From NCBI GenBank assembly GCA_030063045.1, contig JAQSEB010000129.1, forward strand, positions 62,001 to 126,000: a DNA stretch of 64,000 nucleotides. Direction: 5' to 3'. This DNA comes from Pratylenchus scribneri (lineage: Eukaryota > Nematoda > Chromadorea > Rhabditida > Pratylenchidae). Positions 44,485 to 56,288 of this stretch are shown here, piece after piece. The notes beneath the pieces are model-generated. The model was not told the origin of the DNA. It was given only the letters and a program-made list of their open reading frames with translations, and searched no databases. The first letter of the stretch is position 1, and each line of letters starts with the position of its first letter. The translations under genes and the position numbers were made by a program.

Positions 44485-47400
44485 ATGTTCCTATTTTGTC
44501 TCTTTCTTTTGGCCATTATCCCATCGCCATTAAATGCACATCCTCCCAAAGGAGTCGGTACAGCAAACGATCCGAATAGAAGTGATGAAGAGTTAATAAG
44601 TGATATGAAGAAATTCATGCCAAAAGTTATGGAAACTCTTATCAAAAACCAATTGTTTGATTTCATTAAATATGCAGGAAAAAATGCCGAAAAGCATATT
44701 AGAGAGAATCGGAATGTAAGGAAAAATTGTAAAATAAAAAATAAGGTCAATTCTGTGCAGAATTGCTGTCAGAAAAAAATTTTTTGAAAAGAATTTATGA
44801 TTTTTTTTTTCAAAAATTGTTTATGGGGATTTTTTATTGCGTAGAACATGAATCTGACATCCATTTTGTCTTATTTTACCATCTCTTTTACCAAGAAAAG
44901 AGGGGGGGGGGGGATATCAAGGGCATTTTTAATGAAAAATTTTACATAGCCATATAATAGTGCAATGTAAAATAAAAAACAAAATATGATTTAAACCGCT
45001 TTATACTTATTTTTTGGACAAAACTTGACATTTTATATACCATTCAATGCGTTTCAATCAGTGTTTTCCTGTTCAAACTTTTTTTTTTAAATCTATTCTG
45101 TTCCTGTTCTGTTCTCAGAAGATGGAACAGTCTAATTGTTCTGTTCCTGTTCCAACTTGGAACAGGAATAGGAACAGGAACCGAACAGTTTTTCTGTTCT
45201 TAAACTGTTCCAAGGGACAAATTTTTTCCAAGAAATTTTTGATAAAATTTTAATTTTTTGAGTTTTTTCCTCAATTTTTAATAAAAACATCAAAGTGAAA
45301 GTAAAAGATGGATTTAGTAAACAATTCTATTAGAAATCCCTCTATTATTAAGTCATTCTAGGCGGTCTCTGAAAATTTTAAAACCCTAACCAATGGGTGG
45401 GAATGGGGGAAATGGAGTGATTCCCCGAAATGAAATAATTTAAATAAAAAGGGGATAATTTCTTGTATTTATGCTAAATTTTTGACCATATTTTGGGCCG
45501 GTGCCGAAAATTTATGAATAGGAAGAAAAAACTCGATGAAAATGCGAAAATTTCCTTCTTTCTTCCTATACATGATTACATGCCTCTCAAGGTTTAGGAA
45601 CAGCCAATTCTGCTCTGTTCCTATTCCAAAAATTTTCAAACTGTTTTGTTCCTGCTCTGTTCCTGTTCCAAAAAATTTCAAACTGTTCTGTTCCTGCTCT
45701 GTTCTAACTCGTGGAACAAGAACAGGAACAGAACAGAATCAGTGGAACAGGGGAAAACACTGGTTTCAATGAGGTCTAAAAATTGGTATAAAGTTTGTCT
45801 AAAATTGGTTTCTGAATTATTAGAAGTTAAAAATTGTTTTGCTGGTAAAAAATATTTTCCTAATAAAATTGATGATTATTAATAAAAAGATACAAATTTA
45901 AGTAAAATCTAAATTAAAAAATTTAAGTCTGGCCGTGATGACTTTGATAAAATTCCATTTGAATTGGACTTGGACAAATTTTGCATTGAAATGCCGGACA
46001 TCAACGACAAATTTAAAATGGAAAAAGATTCGACTTTTGAAATGATTCGAAAGCAATTACAAATTGATTATTCATTCACCTTCGTAAATCGACCGGTTGT
46101 ATGCGAAATATTGCGCTACATCGATTTCAAAATTGCAAGTAATAATCAGTCTTGAGACTTCGTTTTCCCCATATTTGAATGTGGTGCAGCATGTGTTATC
46201 GCTAAAACTGAAATTCCGCGAAAACTGAAATTAACACACTATACTAACCCTAGCCCCTAACCCTAATCCCATGCTGCCGAGCCCCCAACCCTATACTAAT
46301 TTTTTCGAAATTCGGACTTTCTCTGATCCTCTGACGAAAATATAGTGTGTCAATTGCAGTTTTAGCAACGAGCGCCGACATCTCATTAATTAAACAAACG
46401 AAAATAAAAATATTTAGGTATGTGTGTTGCGACAATAGCGGACGAAACGGCCCGGTGACGATGTTGGTAAAGCTGCTCTGAAATTGTTTAGAACATTTTA
46501 TTAGGTAGAAAATTAGCTACAAAATTACATCAAACGTTTTCTACAATAATGTTGAGTATTCATCGAGTTATGACCAAAAATGGCCTATAATATAATTTTA
46601 ATTAAACTAAGTTGGCTCTAACTCGATGAATATTCAACATTGGCCTATATTTTTGACATAATTTTGTAGGTAATTTTATGCTTAATAAATTGCAATAAAA
46701 CAACATCATAACAGCTTTACTAACAGAATCTTTTGTCCGCAAGTGGCAAGTGTCGATAAATACGATTTAGGAGAAATAAATTATCATAAACATATGCGGT
46801 ACTTCTCTATTAGCGGGGGGGGGGGGGGGATTTCATTAATGGGGGAGGCAGCCGAAAATTTATTATTCTGCCTCCCCGTCCCCGGTACTTAGAGAAGTGA
46901 AAAACTGTACGGGAAGGAATTTTAAACCCTAAAAAGTCTAACCTACCCTTACACCTACCATACCCCTAAAACCCATCCGGCCCTACCTAATCCTACCCTA
47001 CCCTAAACCTCAATAGGGATCTTGACAAACCTTACTTACTTAGGGTTAGGTTAGAGCTAGGGTTAGATTATGTTTACTGGATGGGATTTAGGGGTAGGGT
47101 TGGGATATGGTTGGGGTATGTAAGGTTTAGGGTTACTATAGGTAAAATTCGGTTTAGGGTAGTTCTTATATTGTGTAAGGATCTTTAGAATACTGGGGGA
47201 GGCAGAATAATAAATTTTCGGCTGCCTCCCCCATTAATGAAATGCCCCCCCCCCTCAGCTAATAGAGAAGAGAAGTACCAATATATGCATATGACATATG
47301 TTCGTGAAAAAATCCTGACAAAAGGAAAATGGGACCATCAAATATCTCGGAACTCTGAATTCAGTATCTTACAATGCAACATCCATACGTATTAGGCCTA

Positions 47401-48112
47401 AGCCTAAGCTTATTAGACCAGCAGGCCTAGACAAACAATAAAGAGAGTCTTAAAACTGGAAATTTTGTCGTGTCGGGATTTTGTCATTTTTTAAATATTT
47501 TTTTATAAATAAAAATATTTGATTTTTTTCTTTTTTAGCTTTGAAAGATCATAGAAGTTGGGAGAAAGCAGAAGAATTAAGAGAGTCAAAGCAAATCAAT
47601 GATGAGCAAATGAAACATGAGATTATGACAGAAATGGAGAAATTCTATTCAACCAATTCGGATGGGAAAAATTTAATGCATACATATTTGGCTGTAAAAA
47701 TTTAATTAAAAATTTTATTTTTCCTTTAAAAAATGAATATCATAAAGTTGAAAATAATTTGTAATTAATAAATTATTTTATTTAATTAAAATTTATTTTG
47801 ATAAATCCATAAAAATAAAAATAATTTAGAAAAAATATAAAAAAAATCTAATCAAAAGTGTTAAAAAAGCAACAAAAATAACCTTAATTATTGTTTTTAT
47901 TATTTTTATTATTTTTTTATTTTTCCTTTAAGAATCCAAAAATCATGGTGTTGAATGCTGCACCTGGAGCGCCACATGCGCGATATTACCAGCCGGCAGC
48001 AAACAATTCTCTGGCATTTTATATTATGAATAAATTGTCTCAAGTGAAACACCCACAAAAAGAAGATCATAATACTGGGCATGGGCTTGTCCCAAAAGAC
48101 AAACATCAGTGA
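44485..48112 (+). CDS. Secreted protein of unknown family, 4 exons
   Basis: Exons 44485-44715, 45928-46138, 47539-47693, 47933-48112; 777 bp, 258 residues, phases 0/1/0 consistent. Exon 1 begins with a clear signal peptide (MFLFCLFLLAIIPSPLNA) and a likely cut before HPPKG. The mature protein is hydrophilic and largely helical (FMPKVMETLIKNQLFDFIKY; DLDKFCIEMPDINDKFKM; WEKAEELRESKQINDEQMKH) and ends in a less ordered tail (NAAPGAPHARYYQPAAN, then HNTGHGLVPKDKHQ). It has few cysteines and no membrane segment. I do not recognise the family. Introns 1 and 2 are enlarged by an inserted hAT-like element and two foldbacks. A secreted effector or body-fluid protein is possible, but nothing in the sequence decides. 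Confidence 0.72.
45059..45762. mobile_element. hAT-like 704-bp element (perfect 8-bp TSD)
   Basis: Ends CAGTGTTTTCC and GGAAAACACTG, with perfect duplications GTTTCAAT at 45051-45058 and 45763-45770. Subterminal regions are packed with GGAACAGG/CCTGTTCC units in both orientations. It has inserted within an older inverted repeat of the GATCTCAT/GGTATA module family (~44995-45835), splitting its CATTCAATGCGTTTCAATGAG block. Both lie in intron 1 of the secreted-protein gene. Confidence 0.92.
46432..46760. mobile_element. Foldback element, relative of 27488-27846
   Basis: Shares GTAAAGCTGCT..AATTGTTTA, TTAGCTACAAAATTACATCA and ATTCATCGAGTTATG with the element at 27.5 kb, and has inverted right-arm copies. 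Terminal GCGGACGAAA and TTTTGTCCGC are opposed. In intron 2 of the secreted-protein gene. Confidence 0.75.
46798..47280. mobile_element. Foldback element with poly-G/poly-C blocks
   Basis: The ends GGTACTTCTCTATTAGC and GCTAATAGAGAAGAGAAGTACC are inverted, followed by a G-run, CATTAATGGGGGAGGCAGCC and AATTTATTATTCTGCCTCCC with their complements on the right. The loop (~46905-47190) is filled with CCCTAA/TTAGGG-like degenerate runs in both orientations. Confidence 0.8.
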
Positions 48113-49178
48113 AAGAATGAGAAGTAATAGAAACGGATTTTGTGATTGAATGTGGGAAGGAAAGGGCCAATGATGATGAGGAGCGAAGATTGGAGAATTA
48201 TTGTTACACATTTTGCACTTTACACATACACACCTATTTCACTATATTTTTTGGATGGTCTTTTCTTTTTATATATTTCGGTTCTTATTAGATAAATGTG
48301 TGCAATTTGCTGAAATTGTTAATGTCCAGTCTATTCAAATGTCCATTTTTCGGATCTTAACTTTTGAATGGAATTGAAAAAAAGTTTTTTTTGGAATAAT
48401 GAATATGTATTATGTATAATGGTCAATTCCGGAATTGGCTCGGTCTTTTATTCGGCCTATTTTTGAAAATCTAGACTTCTAGACATCTAAAGATTCGAAA
48501 ATAGATTCATTCGTTTCGTCATAGTCGATTTACTATATGAAATTTCAATTTCAGACCGGTTTAGGGACTAGGAATAGAATTAGCAGTTCGGAGTAGGGTT
48601 GGACAAAGTCGGTTTCGGTTTGAGAAAATCTATGAAATTTCAAACCGAAATTGGGAATTTTTGCTCTTTTAAACTGAAAATAGGAGAAACCGAAAACCGA
48701 CATTTTTTCAAAAACCGAAAACCGGGTTTTCAAACCGAGACCGTCTTAAACCCCGACTTTGTCCAAACCTAGTTCGGAGTACAATTGTGCCTGATGGTGA
48801 AAAGCATGAGGGAAATATAAGTTTTGATCAACACAAATAGCCAATATTTTTGACCATTATGGCCCATTTCTTCAATTGCTCTGTTGGATTTGTTCTCAAC
48901 AATTTCCTCGTTTTTGTCATCATTAAAAATGAATAAGTAGAGAATAAAAAATTAATATTTTCAATTTTTGTTTCTCCAAACATTTTCTGTTTTTTTTGTT
49001 TGGCAATGATGGACTCTGATGGATTTAGTGTGAAGTTTTTAATTACAATTCAAAAAACATATAAAATTATATCAAATTTCTAAACCATTTAGCTCACGGT
49101 TGAAATAAAATAAATTCAATTTTTGCAAAAAATTTATTCAACAAAATTATAAAGAAATTATTTTAAAAAAATAAATTA
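48113..49178. other. Intergenic, convergent gene ends
   Basis: Lies between the 3' ends of the secreted-protein gene (plus) and the CHID1-like gene (minus). Contains the block shared with ~40510-40740, an AAACCGA-rich inverted stretch (48600-48770), and a remnant of the TTTCTCCAAACATT motif near 48970. No gene was seen. Confidence 0.55.
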
Positions 49179-52100
49179 TTAATCAATCATAATTTGAAAG
49201 GCGATTTGCATTATTCCTTCGAAATTTCGATTCTCTAAAGTACCTTTGTGAAATGATTGAGTCCCTTAATTTATAATTAATCAATAATTTTAAATATTAA
49301 AAACGCACTTGGCCCAAATCCCAAATGGCCACACCACCGATCTTCAATTTTTTGGCCAAATTCAACCGAATTTGAATTGATTGAGTCGTTGGAAAATAAA
49401 TAATGCCATTTTCACTTAAATGAATTTATTTATTTATTACACGCTGATTTACATTTTTTACCCAAATGTCAAACGATGTTCGGCAGCCTCAGGATCAAAA
49501 TTTATGATTGAATCGGATTCTGAGAGCTTTTCAATGAACCTTAAAGGAAAATTAATAAAATAAAATATTATAAAATTATTATTTTAGTCCGTTTTGATAA
49601 TTGATCTATATTAAGGGATCAGGCATTCTAAAATTAGAAATCTTCAAAAAATTTAATAGCTAAATTTGATTTCAAAGTTATTTAGATAAGCTAATAAGCA
49701 TCAGTCTGCCTCCTCCATTTTATCTAATTTAACAATCTTCAAATTCTGATAAATAAACCTCAAAAACGAATCAAAGAAATGTTTGGAAAAAGAAATTATT
49801 ATTAATAATGCTTTGTCTTTAGGGTGAAGTAGCGCAGTTGTATAAACGCTTGCCTCTTGCATAAAATTTAAAATAGTTGCAAGTTCGAAGCCAAAACTCT
49901 CTCAGGATTTTTTTACTATTAATTTTTTTATTTAAAATTCGTTGGAACAATTACTACTATTCTAAAATTTAAATAACAAAAAGCGCATTTTCATATTATT
50001 AAAGCGAAATTAAAAAGTAAAAAATGTTTGAAATTTCCTTGATGCCTTAAAATAAGCTATCTCAAGATTGGACTACCACATTAAAATATTATTTAATAAA
50101 ATATAAAATTTACTTGTTGCCTAAAATTGGCTCATTTGCCCCTCCCGTTCGATCATATCCATAAAAATTGAGGCCCATTAAAATTTTTTCCACATTTTCT
50201 TCATTTTCAATTGAATCAATAAAATATTGAATATTTGCCTGGACCCAATTGAGTGGTGCAATGCCCAAATTTCTGAAATTTTTTTAATGAAATTTTCCAT
50301 TTAAAGGCAAAATCTCTTTTTATTCAATTTTTTATTTTTTTTACTCCAATTTTATTTTCTACTCCAAAAATAGTTTTTGACTTCCAATAAATCAGAATCC
50401 GGTTTTTAGACTCTTTAAACCTTTTACCAATTTGTAGATCTCATCTAGACGCATCGAATTGTATATAAACTGTCCGGTTTTTGTCCAAAATTAATGAGTT
50501 TAAAACCAGAAACTAGAAAAGTAATTTAAACGGTTTAACTCGCTCAGTTTCGATTTAAACTAAAAGAAATGAATAAGTCAAAACATGTATCTCAATGAGA
50601 TCTACAAATGGGCGTAATTTTTGCCAAAAAATTTACATTCTTTTTCCGAAATATTTACATAATTTTGCCGAAAAATTAACATTCTTTTACCGAAAATTTA
50701 CATTTTTTGCCGAAAAATTTACAATGATTTATAATTTTTCGTGATTTGGTTCAAAATTAAAAAAGTTATAAACTAAAAACAAAATATGGTTTAAACGGTT
50801 TAAAACTTTGAATTTTGGGCCAAACCGTGACAAATTATATATCATTTGATATGTCTCGATGAGCTCTATAAAATGAGTATATTTATAAGGATCAGCAGGG
50901 GTCTAGGATCAAGCACAAAAGAGTTATAATCAAAAAAGTGATCTTTCTGCAAATAAATGTGATTTTTCGGCAAAAATGTAATTCATTCGGCAAAAAAAAT
51001 TTTTACTCATCTACAAATTAGTATATGTGTTAGGGTTAAAACTCGGTTTCTGATTTATTAGAAGCTAAAAATATATTTTGTGGAAAAAATAATAAATCAG
51101 TAGAAAAATTGCCTTCATTAATTAAAAAAGAACTCACGAATTATCATCAGTTGTGCGAAAATCATAGGTCATCAAATTAATAAAATCAACGGAATTGAGC
51201 AATTTGTTGATCATATTTTGTTTTATAATTCCAAATTCTTTTAAACTTTAATATAAAATAATTTAAATTAGTTAAAATTTATTTATTTTACTCGGCATCC
51301 AGCGGTGGTGTCATTGGAAGGATGAAAATAAGGCCATTTTTATGGAATTCATGCGTCCAAAATTCAATCATTTCCATCAAATATCTTAAATATATATTTA
51401 ATTATTAATTAGATTATATTTAATATTTTAAAGTAACCAATAAATAGTATTAAAATGTTAAAAAGCTTAAAATGCTAAAAAAGAAAATTTTGGTCAAAAA
51501 TTCATATTATTTTGGGCAATATATATTATATAAAGTATCCATGTTCCTGGTTTAATCATTTACATAAATTGTTTTTTTTGATATTTTTAAATCATTCAAA
51601 ATTTAAAATTTCATTTTTATAATTAAAATCGATATATTATATTTTCGAATTATGTATTATCTGGGGGCAGATTGTTTTTTGAATAGAAGATCCCCTTTAA
51701 AGAACTTTTTCTAAATGTCCTCCGGTGATTGCATTTGCTCACCGGAATTTCTCAAATGTCCGGTGAAGGTACGAGGCCAGCAGAGGTCTAATTTTTTATT
51801 TTTTATATTTTATGAATTTGGTCTATTCATTTAATTTTAACTTAATTATTCATTAAGCGATTTTAAATAATTTTCATTTTTAAATGCTTTTAATAAATAA
51901 CCAACTCAGCCGCAGATCCCCTGGTCATTGCCATTATTTGAAGCCAAATTTCAACAACAGCGCCATCCATATTATGGCGCTAAATTTCAAATATATTTTT
52001 TTTAATTTATTAATTTTACCAAAAGTAATTCGGTGATTGCTTGAACACATCGATACTGGGCTTGCTCCTCCGAAACAAATTGCCTTAATACAATGCCATT

Positions 52101-53831
52101 CCAACCTTCAAACAGAAAACGTGGCACAATTTTTATGTCCGAATTATTGGCTCGAACATCCTCAATCCATCCTGCAGATTTTATATTTTTAATTACAGTT
52201 TATTTTTCATTCATTATTAGGGAGCGGATTCGGATTTTTAAATTTTTTAGTTTTTATTTCTTGTTTTTGAGAAAGTTTTTTTAAGACCTATTTGACATAT
52301 TTCGACATTTTTTGATATAAAATTTTGCTCTAACTAATTTCTGATCGATTTTACCTATTTTGATTGGCAGCACTCTTTTTCGAAGGAAAATTTTATTAGG
52401 ATAATGAAAGAATCAAAAATTCATGTATTTTGTGGTTTTCGAAATTTATTTTGCCAAATTTCACAAAATGCGTAAATATAAACCTTGTTATTTTGCGACC
52501 TAAGCCTTATTGAAATCTATTAGGCAATTTTCGCACAACTAAATAGGAACCTTGCAATTTTTGTGACCTAAAAATCCGCTCCCTATTTATTATTAATTAT
52601 TTACCCATATCAATGTCATGAGTTCCTTCAATTTTGCATGTCAATTGTCCATCAATTTGTGCACTTCTCAATTGAAACCAAACCGGCGAAATATGCGTAA
52701 ATTTCTTGGCCGCCCATTTTGCCACATCATATCCATGGTTATTCCACTTAAATTTTTATATATTAATTAATTGTCAATTTTTTTTTATATGTTATTCGAA
52801 TTTTGTCATTTGGGAAATAAGCTCAACAATTTTTATATTTTTAATTTAACTTTTATATCATTAGCTAAGCTCTTTATGTGCTTTTTGATAACAAATTAGA
52901 CCAAATATTATTGGCCAGATGTTAAGGGCACAAAAATAAACTGCTCAATTTGGTCTAATTTACCGCTTTTTATTATAATAATTTTCTGCAATTCTCATTA
53001 AGTCCCATATTTTTCACTATTAAACTCTTATTAACAAAGCTACACCAAAATGGCTAAACTTAAAATCAAATATATAATTAAAGAATTGAGTATGCTACTA
53101 AACTCTGGTCGCAAATTTTTTCGAGCAGCCCAACTTTTTAACACTAATAAGCCAATTTGTCATTTGTCATCGTAATACTCTCATCAAGGATTGAACCAAT
53201 TTTTAGATGATTTTAATCAGACTCTTGCCAATCTAATGATATTATTTCTATTGAAATTTATTTAGATAGAGTCACAAAAAACATTAAAAATTTTGCTATC
53301 AATTATAGAGGTCATTTGGGCAAAATTTTATCAATTTTTAACCAATCTAATTAATATCAAAAATAGCCAAAAGTCTTCTCTTTAATATTATATTAAAATC
53401 ATCGAAATTGGTTCATTTCTTGATGAGTTTAATATTAACGGCGCTAAGTTTGGGGCATATCCCAAATTTTATTTATTCCATCAAAAAATGCGCAATTAAT
53501 ATACCTATCGAATTTTCTAAAAAAATTAATCACAAACCACGGTCACATATCCCAGAGTCGTTGGAGAGAGGAAATTGCGTTTTTCAATGTCCAAAATGTC
53601 CGAATTGGCCAAAATTTCCTCTTTAAGATTTGACTAAAAGTTTTAAATTTGAATCAAATATTTAAATTAAACAACTTCAATTTTCTTTCCTTCAATTTCA
53701 TTTTCTGCCGGTTTTATTTTCTGTTTCGCATTTTCTTTCTTACTCCGATCATTTTTGGAGAGAGTTGAATCCGCCACACCCAACAACGAACAAATTAAAA
53801 AGATTTTTAATTTTATCAAATTTATCCACAT
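49179..53831 (-). CDS. CHID1-like GH18 (chitinase-domain) protein
   Basis: Minus-strand exons 53831-53676, 53618-53538, 52746-52605, 52171-52020, 51979-51906, 51384-51292, 51245-51138, 50272-50114, 49539-49462, 49414-49309 and a short last exon ending about 49179 whose acceptor is ambiguous (~390-400 residues). It starts with a signal peptide (LIKLKIFLICSLLGVADS), then TLSKNDRSKKE. Diagnostic blocks in order: LGYVTVWNNHGYDVAKW, FTHISPVWFQL, GTHDIDMGWI, KIVPRFLFEGW, MDGAVVEIW, FINLMTYDF, APLNWVQA, ILMGLNFYGYD, IIYFPTTQSIQIRL, GGVAIWDLGQ. These follow CHID1 (SI-CLP), a lectin-like GH18 relative. As in that family the DxxDxDxE catalytic signature is absent (here DGAVVEIW), so sugar binding rather than hydrolysis is likely, in the secretory pathway or lysosome. 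Intron 7 holds an inverted repeat. Exons 6-7 were duplicated to 29.6 kb. Confidence 0.9.
49820..49905 (+). other. tRNA-like sequence, probably a relic
   Basis: Contains an A-box-like TAGCGCAGTTG and a B-box-like AGTTCGAAGCC at plausible spacing with an AT-rich insert between. The acceptor and T-stem pairings are poor, so it is at best a decayed tRNA or tRNA-derived SINE head. Confidence 0.25.
50370..51075. repeat. Inverted repeat in CHID1 intron 7
   Basis: Left arm TTTGTAGATCTCATCTAGACG and right-hand ATGTCTCGATGAGCTCTAT / ACAAATTAGTATATG blocks are opposed. Ends carry TTCTAATAAATCAG-like sequences facing inward and outward. Several CGAAAAATTTACA direct repeats (50640-50720) occur in the middle. 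Composite of the GATCTCAT module family. Confidence 0.6.
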
Positions 53832-54418
53832 CAAATTTTACAAAACCTAATTTTAAGAATAAATTAAAATAAGAGAAAATAAAGAAGAATTTAATAAGCA
53901 TTTAGTTGATAAACGAATTAATAATAAGAATTTTTAATATGTCATAGCGACATGATGCCATATTTTTGAATGGACGCTTTTCGTTCATTGAAAACAAATA
54001 AATTGACGTATAAATATATAAGTATAATAAAATAATGCTCATATCATAGTACTTTTATGGATTTGGCAAAGCCATTTTTGCTTCCTAAATTATAAAATTT
54101 ATTTTACAGTTCATTTTTGTAAGCAAAAAACGAGAAGTTTAATTTATCAATAGCCTTCCTTAACTGTGCTATTAACGGATTAATTTTTAGCGAAACAATA
54201 GTTATAAATAAATAAAAAGGTTCTTCTTTAGAGAGAGTGCTTTTCTTCAACCCCTTCAAATTCATAAGCCAAAGACAAGGTAAAATCCGGGGCCGCCAAT
54301 CTCGTCAACCATCAGCCTTGCTTCATTACGGTCTTTTTGGATTGTCTAGTTTGGCTTTACATTTATTTCTACGACAATTTTAATTTTGCCGATCAACAAA
54401 CAATATTTGGCGATTTAA
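53832..54418. other. Divergent intergenic region
   Basis: Lies between the CHID1-like gene (minus) and the coiled-coil gene (plus), so it should hold both promoters. AT-rich to ~54230, then a GC-richer stretch (54240-54345) just upstream of the coiled-coil gene. No element was recognised. Confidence 0.5.
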
Positions 54419-54841
54419 ATGGAAAATAGCAAGCAGTCAGCAGAAATTGAAGGTTCAATTTGTGATTTGGAACAAATGAATTTGACCGATTTTGCGCTTG
54501 ATGATTTTGTGGCCAAAGAGAATAATGAAGCCCGTGAAATTGAAAAGAATAAAGTGAATTTATTTTCGCAAATTTAATTTTTCCAATTTTCATAGGCCGA
54601 CTTGGTGGAAATGAAGAATGAAATAATATCATTGAAATTGGCAAACAAAATTGATTCAAGCTGCAAATTGGACATGAAACTCGATAGTTTGGAGGAATAT
54701 GTAATTTTGTTAATTTATTATTAACAATCAGTGAACCAAAAAATTCTTCGTATATTAGAAATACAGAAAACAGTGCAAATGCGAAAAAGTGAACTAAATA
54801 ATATCACAGTTCAGATTTCAGAATTTATCCTAGATCCATAA
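54419..54841 (+). CDS. Small coiled-coil protein, 3 exons
   Basis: ATG at 54419. Exon 1 ends ...REIEKNK before a GTGAAT donor; exon 2 begins ADLVEMKNEIISLKLANK after TTTTCATAG; exon 3 (KTVQMRKSELNNITVQISEF) follows an ATACAG acceptor and stops at 54839-54841. Introns are about 40 and 60 bp, all phase 0, giving ~104 residues. An acidic N-terminus (DLEQMNLTDFALDDFVAKE) is followed by a heptad-like helix from ~35 to the end. There is no signal peptide or membrane segment. Family not recognised; the pattern would fit a small coiled-coil subunit of a larger complex. Confidence 0.6.
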
Positions 54842-55138
54842 AAGCGTATATTTAATCATAGATCGCATAAAAACCCATCTTTTGATAATGATATTAAATT
54901 TAACCAATTTAAATTAATTTTTGAACTGAAAACGAAATTTGGCTTAAACGGTTTAGTACCCTTTAAATTTGACCAAACCATAACTAAATTAATATCTACC
55001 AATGAGTCTTGACTATCCGAAAAAATATTGTTGGTGTATGCATGATAAACTCTTAAATCACTATAATTATTTTTACATTATGATATTCTTTTTGATAAAT
55101 AAAAATACTATCTCATAAAACTTAGGTAATAAATTTTA

Positions 55139-55417
55139 TTAAATAATTTGTGCTATATAATAAGCATTACCTATGTTCAGTGTAAATGCATTATGCTCGG
55201 CAAGGATGTGCCCCAAATTCTTTGCCAAAAAGATTACAAAGTTTTGGTGGAACCAAATCGTTCGAATTCTGACTTGTCCTTTAATCAGCCAGGTAGTATT
55301 ATCATAATTTTTTTGCAAATTCATATTTTGATCACCGATAAAATGAATTTGCCAACATCATTCGAATTGATTATGAAAAAATCGGGGTTGTTTTTATTGT
55401 ATTTTTTAAAAAGTTGA
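55139..55417. other. Possible short coding segment, strand unresolved
   Basis: A 100-150 bp stretch is open on both strands and less AT-rich than its surroundings. The plus strand reads CIMLGKDVPQILCQKDYKVL and ends at a CCAG/GTAGTA donor-like site; the minus strand reads IWFHQNFVIFLAKNLGHILA. I could not link either to other exons. The rest of 54842-56288 is AT-rich, with part of a GATCTCAT-module repeat (~54900-55030) and a TTTC/TTCC-rich zone (55590-55900) that may be promoter sequence for the next gene. Confidence 0.25.
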
Positions 55418-56288
55418 CAATGGCGATCGCGGCCAATTGTATAAAATTTTCTAAAATATTGCATTAGAAATAAAACAATTGCAGATCGACCATTATTAGA
55501 AAGCCATCTTTAGCGGCTTTGTAATTTTCTTAGTAACCTTTTTATCCTTTTGTAAACAAAAAAAAAAAAAGAAAACGATAGGACAGGCACATTTCATCAT
55601 CCAGTGTTCAATTCTTTCTTCTTCATGTCCCATATTTCTTCTTTATACTTTTATATATAACATTGTGAAATTTGCAAGGAATAATTGTTTAGTGTTCTCC
55701 TCCTTGCCCCCGAATTCAATCCGCCAATTCAAAACATAGCCTTTATTCAATCAATTCAAATCCTTCCTTGCTTCGCACACCTGCATCTTACTTGCATACG
55801 TTTTTAAAAAAGAATCATCCATTCATCCGAATCCGAGCTGTGCCAGCCTTTTTCTATTCCTTTATTCATTCGTAAACCGATGCATTCATTCATTTAAAAC
55901 ATTTTTGCAAAATTTTTTCTAATTTTATTTACAATATCTAATACCCCATTTTTAAAATTTTTGTTTATTCATTAATTTATAATGGTATTAAATTATTTTG
56001 TACAAATTTTTTAGACTAAATAAATTTTTTATTTTATTTTTTAATTTTGAAAATTATTTTGTAAATCGGTTTAGCTCATCTCTGTTTTAAATAAACAACA
56101 AAAAATTAATTTTTAAAAATAATTATAAACATTTTAGAAACAAATATTTTTCAATTACCATTATAAAAAGCTTAAATTCTGCAATTTTTTATAATTTAAA
56201 AATAAAATCAACTTTCAAATTTGCAGATTACATTATAGCAGCGAATTTTGAAAAACAACAACAATTGCATTCAAAATTGAAAAATACA

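Noticed and set aside
49820..49905. Functional tRNA gene
   Set aside because: Box-like motifs exist but acceptor and T-arm pairing fail; kept only as a low-confidence relic.
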